Part shown: positions 62,628 through 64,000 of the stretch, piece after piece
How positions within the stretch are numbered: position 1 is the stretch's first letter
Layout of the letters: each line of letters begins with the position of its first letter
Origin: Oceanisphaera avium
GTDB taxonomy: Bacteria; Pseudomonadota; Gammaproteobacteria; Enterobacterales; Aeromonadaceae
Length of the DNA: 64,000 nucleotides
Direction of reading: 5' to 3'
NCBI RefSeq assembly: GCF_002157875.1
Contig: NZ_CP021376.1
Location: forward strand, 310,001-374,000
The notes under the pieces: generated by a model
What the model saw: the letters and a program-made list of their open reading frames with translations, nothing else
What the model was told of the DNA's origin: nothing
Databases searched by the model: none
Program-made: the position numbers and the translations under genes

Positions 62628-64000
62628 TTGACTATTTCAATTCGCGAATATGATGCCGTGGTTATCGGCGCAGGTGGCGCAGGCATGCGTGCCGCCTTGC
62701 AAATAGCCGAATCTGGCAAAAGTTGCGCACTGCTGTCTAAAGTGTTTCCAACTCGCTCTCATACCGTGTCAGCACAAGGGGGCATAACGGTTGCCCTTGG
62801 CAATACCCATGAAGATAACTGGGAATGGCACATGTATGACACCGTAAAGGGCTCCGATTATATCGGTGACCAAGACGCTATTGAGTTTATGTGTCAAAGT
62901 GGCCCTGAAGCGGTATTAGAATTGGAGAAAATGGGCTTACCTTTTTCTCGATTAGATAACGGTAAAATCTATCAACGTCCTTTCGGCGGCCAGTCCCTCA
63001 ATTTTGGGGGTGAACAAGCCGCTCGCACTGCCGCCGCGTCAGACCGTACCGGTCATGCGCTATTGCATACTCTTTATCAGCAAAACGTTAAACACAAAAC
63101 CACCGTGTTCTCTGAATGGTATGCGCTGGATTTGGTAAAAAATGCTGATGGCGATATCGTTGGCTGCACCGCCATTGATATTGAAACCGGTGAGTTGGTG
63201 TATTTTAAAGCCAAGGCCACCATCTTAGCTACCGGCGGCGCGGGGCGTATTTATCAGTCAACGACCAACGCGCACATTAATACCGGCGACGGCATTGGCA
63301 TGGCGATTCGTGCCGGTGTGCCGTTGCAAGATATGGAAATGTGGCAATTTCACCCCACCGGCATTGCCGGTGCCGGTACTTTGGTGACCGAAGGTTGCCG
63401 AGGCGAGGGGGGGTATTTATTAAATAAAGATGGCGAGCGCTTTATGGAGCGTTATGCGCCGAACGCCAAAGACTTAGCGAGCCGAGATGTAGTAGCGCGC
63501 TCCATGATGATTGAGATCCGTGAGGGTCGTGGTTTTGATGGTCCCTTAGGGCCGCACTTAAAGCTAAAACTCGATCATCTCGGTAAAGACGTATTAGAGT
63601 CGCGCTTGCCGGGAATTTGTGAATTATCTCGCACCTTTGCTCACGTAGACCCCGTCCATGAGCCGATTCCGGTTATTCCTACCTGTCACTATATGATGGG
63701 TGGCATTCCGACCAACGTACATGGCCAAGCGCTGACCACAGATGAAAATGGCAAAGACATGCCGATAAAAGGCTTGTTTGCGGTAGGTGAAGTGGCGTGT
63801 GTATCGGTGCATGGTGCTAACCGCTTAGGCGGTAACTCTTTACTGGACTTAGTGGTCTTTGGCCGTGCAGTGGGGCGCCATTTAATTGAAGCGCTAGCCG
63901 AGTTAGGTGAAGTTCAAGACGCCACCGAGGCAGAAATAGACGCAGCGCTGGTCCGTTATAACCGTTGGGAAAATAATCGTGACGGCGAGGATCCGGTACA
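62628..64000 (+). CDS. sdhA: Succinate dehydrogenase flavoprotein subunit (3' truncated by window end)
   Basis: Catalytic FAD subunit of complex II, oxidising succinate to fumarate. The frame starts with TTG at 62628 and stays open to the window end, giving about 457 of the usual 588 residues. Visible motifs are the FAD fold [14 protein letters not shown] (11-24), S-H-T-V-S-A-Q-G-G (covalent-FAD His, about 44-52), H-P-T-G-I-A-G-A-G (about 242-250), R-G-E-G-G-Y-L-L-N (about 258-266) and H-Y-M-M-G-G-I-P (about 354-361). It matches E. coli SdhA closely; sdhB should follow outside the window. Confidence 0.96.
   Translation, partial: MTISIREYDAVVIGAGGAGMRAALQIAESGKSCALLSKVFPTRSHTVSAQGGITVALGNTHEDNWEWHMYDTVKGSDYIGDQDAIEFMCQSGPEAVLELEKMGLPFSRLDNGKIYQRPFGGQSLNFGGEQAARTAAASDRTGHALLHTLYQQNVKHKTTVFSEWYALDLVKNADGDIVGCTAIDIETGELVYFKAKATILATGGAGRIYQSTTNAHINTGDGIGMAIRAGVPLQDMEMWQFHPTGIAGAGTLVTEGCRGEGGYLLNKDGERFMERYAPNAKDLASRDVVARSMMIEIREGRGFDGPLGPHLKLKLDHLGKDVLESRLPGICELSRTFAHVDPVHEPIPVIPTCHYMMGGIPTNVHGQALTTDENGKDMPIKGLFAVGEVACVSVHGANRLGGNSLLDLVVFGRAVGRHLIEALAELGEVQDATEAEIDAALVRYNRWENNRDGEDPV

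Noticed and set aside
1..64000. Prophage, CRISPR array, defence island, tRNA or insertion sequence
   Set aside because: No integrase, transposase, phage structural gene, regularly spaced repeats, cas genes or tRNA-like cloverleaf were seen.

Overview
The window is a stretch of chromosome from a gammaproteobacterium. Gene content and order match the core genome of enteric, Vibrio and Aeromonas-type bacteria: ppiB-lpxH divergent from cysS, hinT-lpoB-thiK-nagZ-ndh, tamA-tamB, mfd and a PilZ gene divergent from lolCDE, comEC-msbA-lpxK-ycaR-kdsB, and gltA divergent from sdhCDA. Moderate base composition, marine-type accessory genes and the protein sequences suggest a member of the Aeromonadales such as an Oceanisphaera- or Oceanimonas-like organism; that placement is inference. 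I see no insertion sequences, prophage genes, CRISPR arrays, tRNA or rRNA genes.

Layout. 1-6.3 kb: end of an ion channel gene, two related small lipoproteins, cysS, ppiB, lpxH, a DEAD-box helicase and a small DksA-type zinc-finger protein. 6.4-11 kb: a tandem Mop-domain molybdate-binding protein, an AI-2E family permease, a periplasmic protein built from two copies of one unit, a hot-dog thioesterase with a small unknown gene, and an RlpA-like lipoprotein. 11-15.7 kb: a divergent class A penicillin-binding protein, an MsrA homologue without its catalytic cysteine, and mobB, which overlaps that homologue tail to tail. 15.8-21.3 kb: tamA-tamB. 21.5-28.5 kb: a PglL/Wzy-type O-oligosaccharyltransferase, a lipoprotein, then hinT, lpoB, thiK, nagZ and ndh. 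28.5-44.3 kb is the accessory part: GNAT, a BaeRF-type protein, an alpha/beta hydrolase gene broken by two single-base frameshifts, cardiolipin synthase, a beta-CASP nuclease, OsmC, an SDR, YihY, a soluble PAS-MCP, YegD, two YdhK-type lipoproteins and an FAD oxidoreductase. 44.5-64 kb is envelope and central metabolism: mfd, a PilZ-like gene, lolCDE, two DUF2062 genes, comEC-msbA-lpxK-ycaR-kdsB, fbp, gltA and sdhCDA (sdhA runs off the end).

Functional themes. Envelope biogenesis dominates: lipid A (lpxH, lpxK, msbA), Kdo activation (kdsB), lipoprotein sorting (lolCDE), outer-membrane assembly (tamAB), peptidoglycan synthesis and recycling (class A PBP, lpoB, rlpA-like, nagZ), cardiolipin (cls) and glycan transfer (PglL-like). 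Respiration and the TCA cycle are represented by ndh, gltA and sdhCDA. A near-ideal CRP operator lies in front of ndh.

No clearly new multi-gene system is evident. The best second-look items are the cysteine-less exported MsrA homologue overlapping mobB, the doubly frameshifted hydrolase next to the BaeRF gene, the divergent GT51 enzyme, the duplicated-domain periplasmic protein, and several unexplained palindromes.
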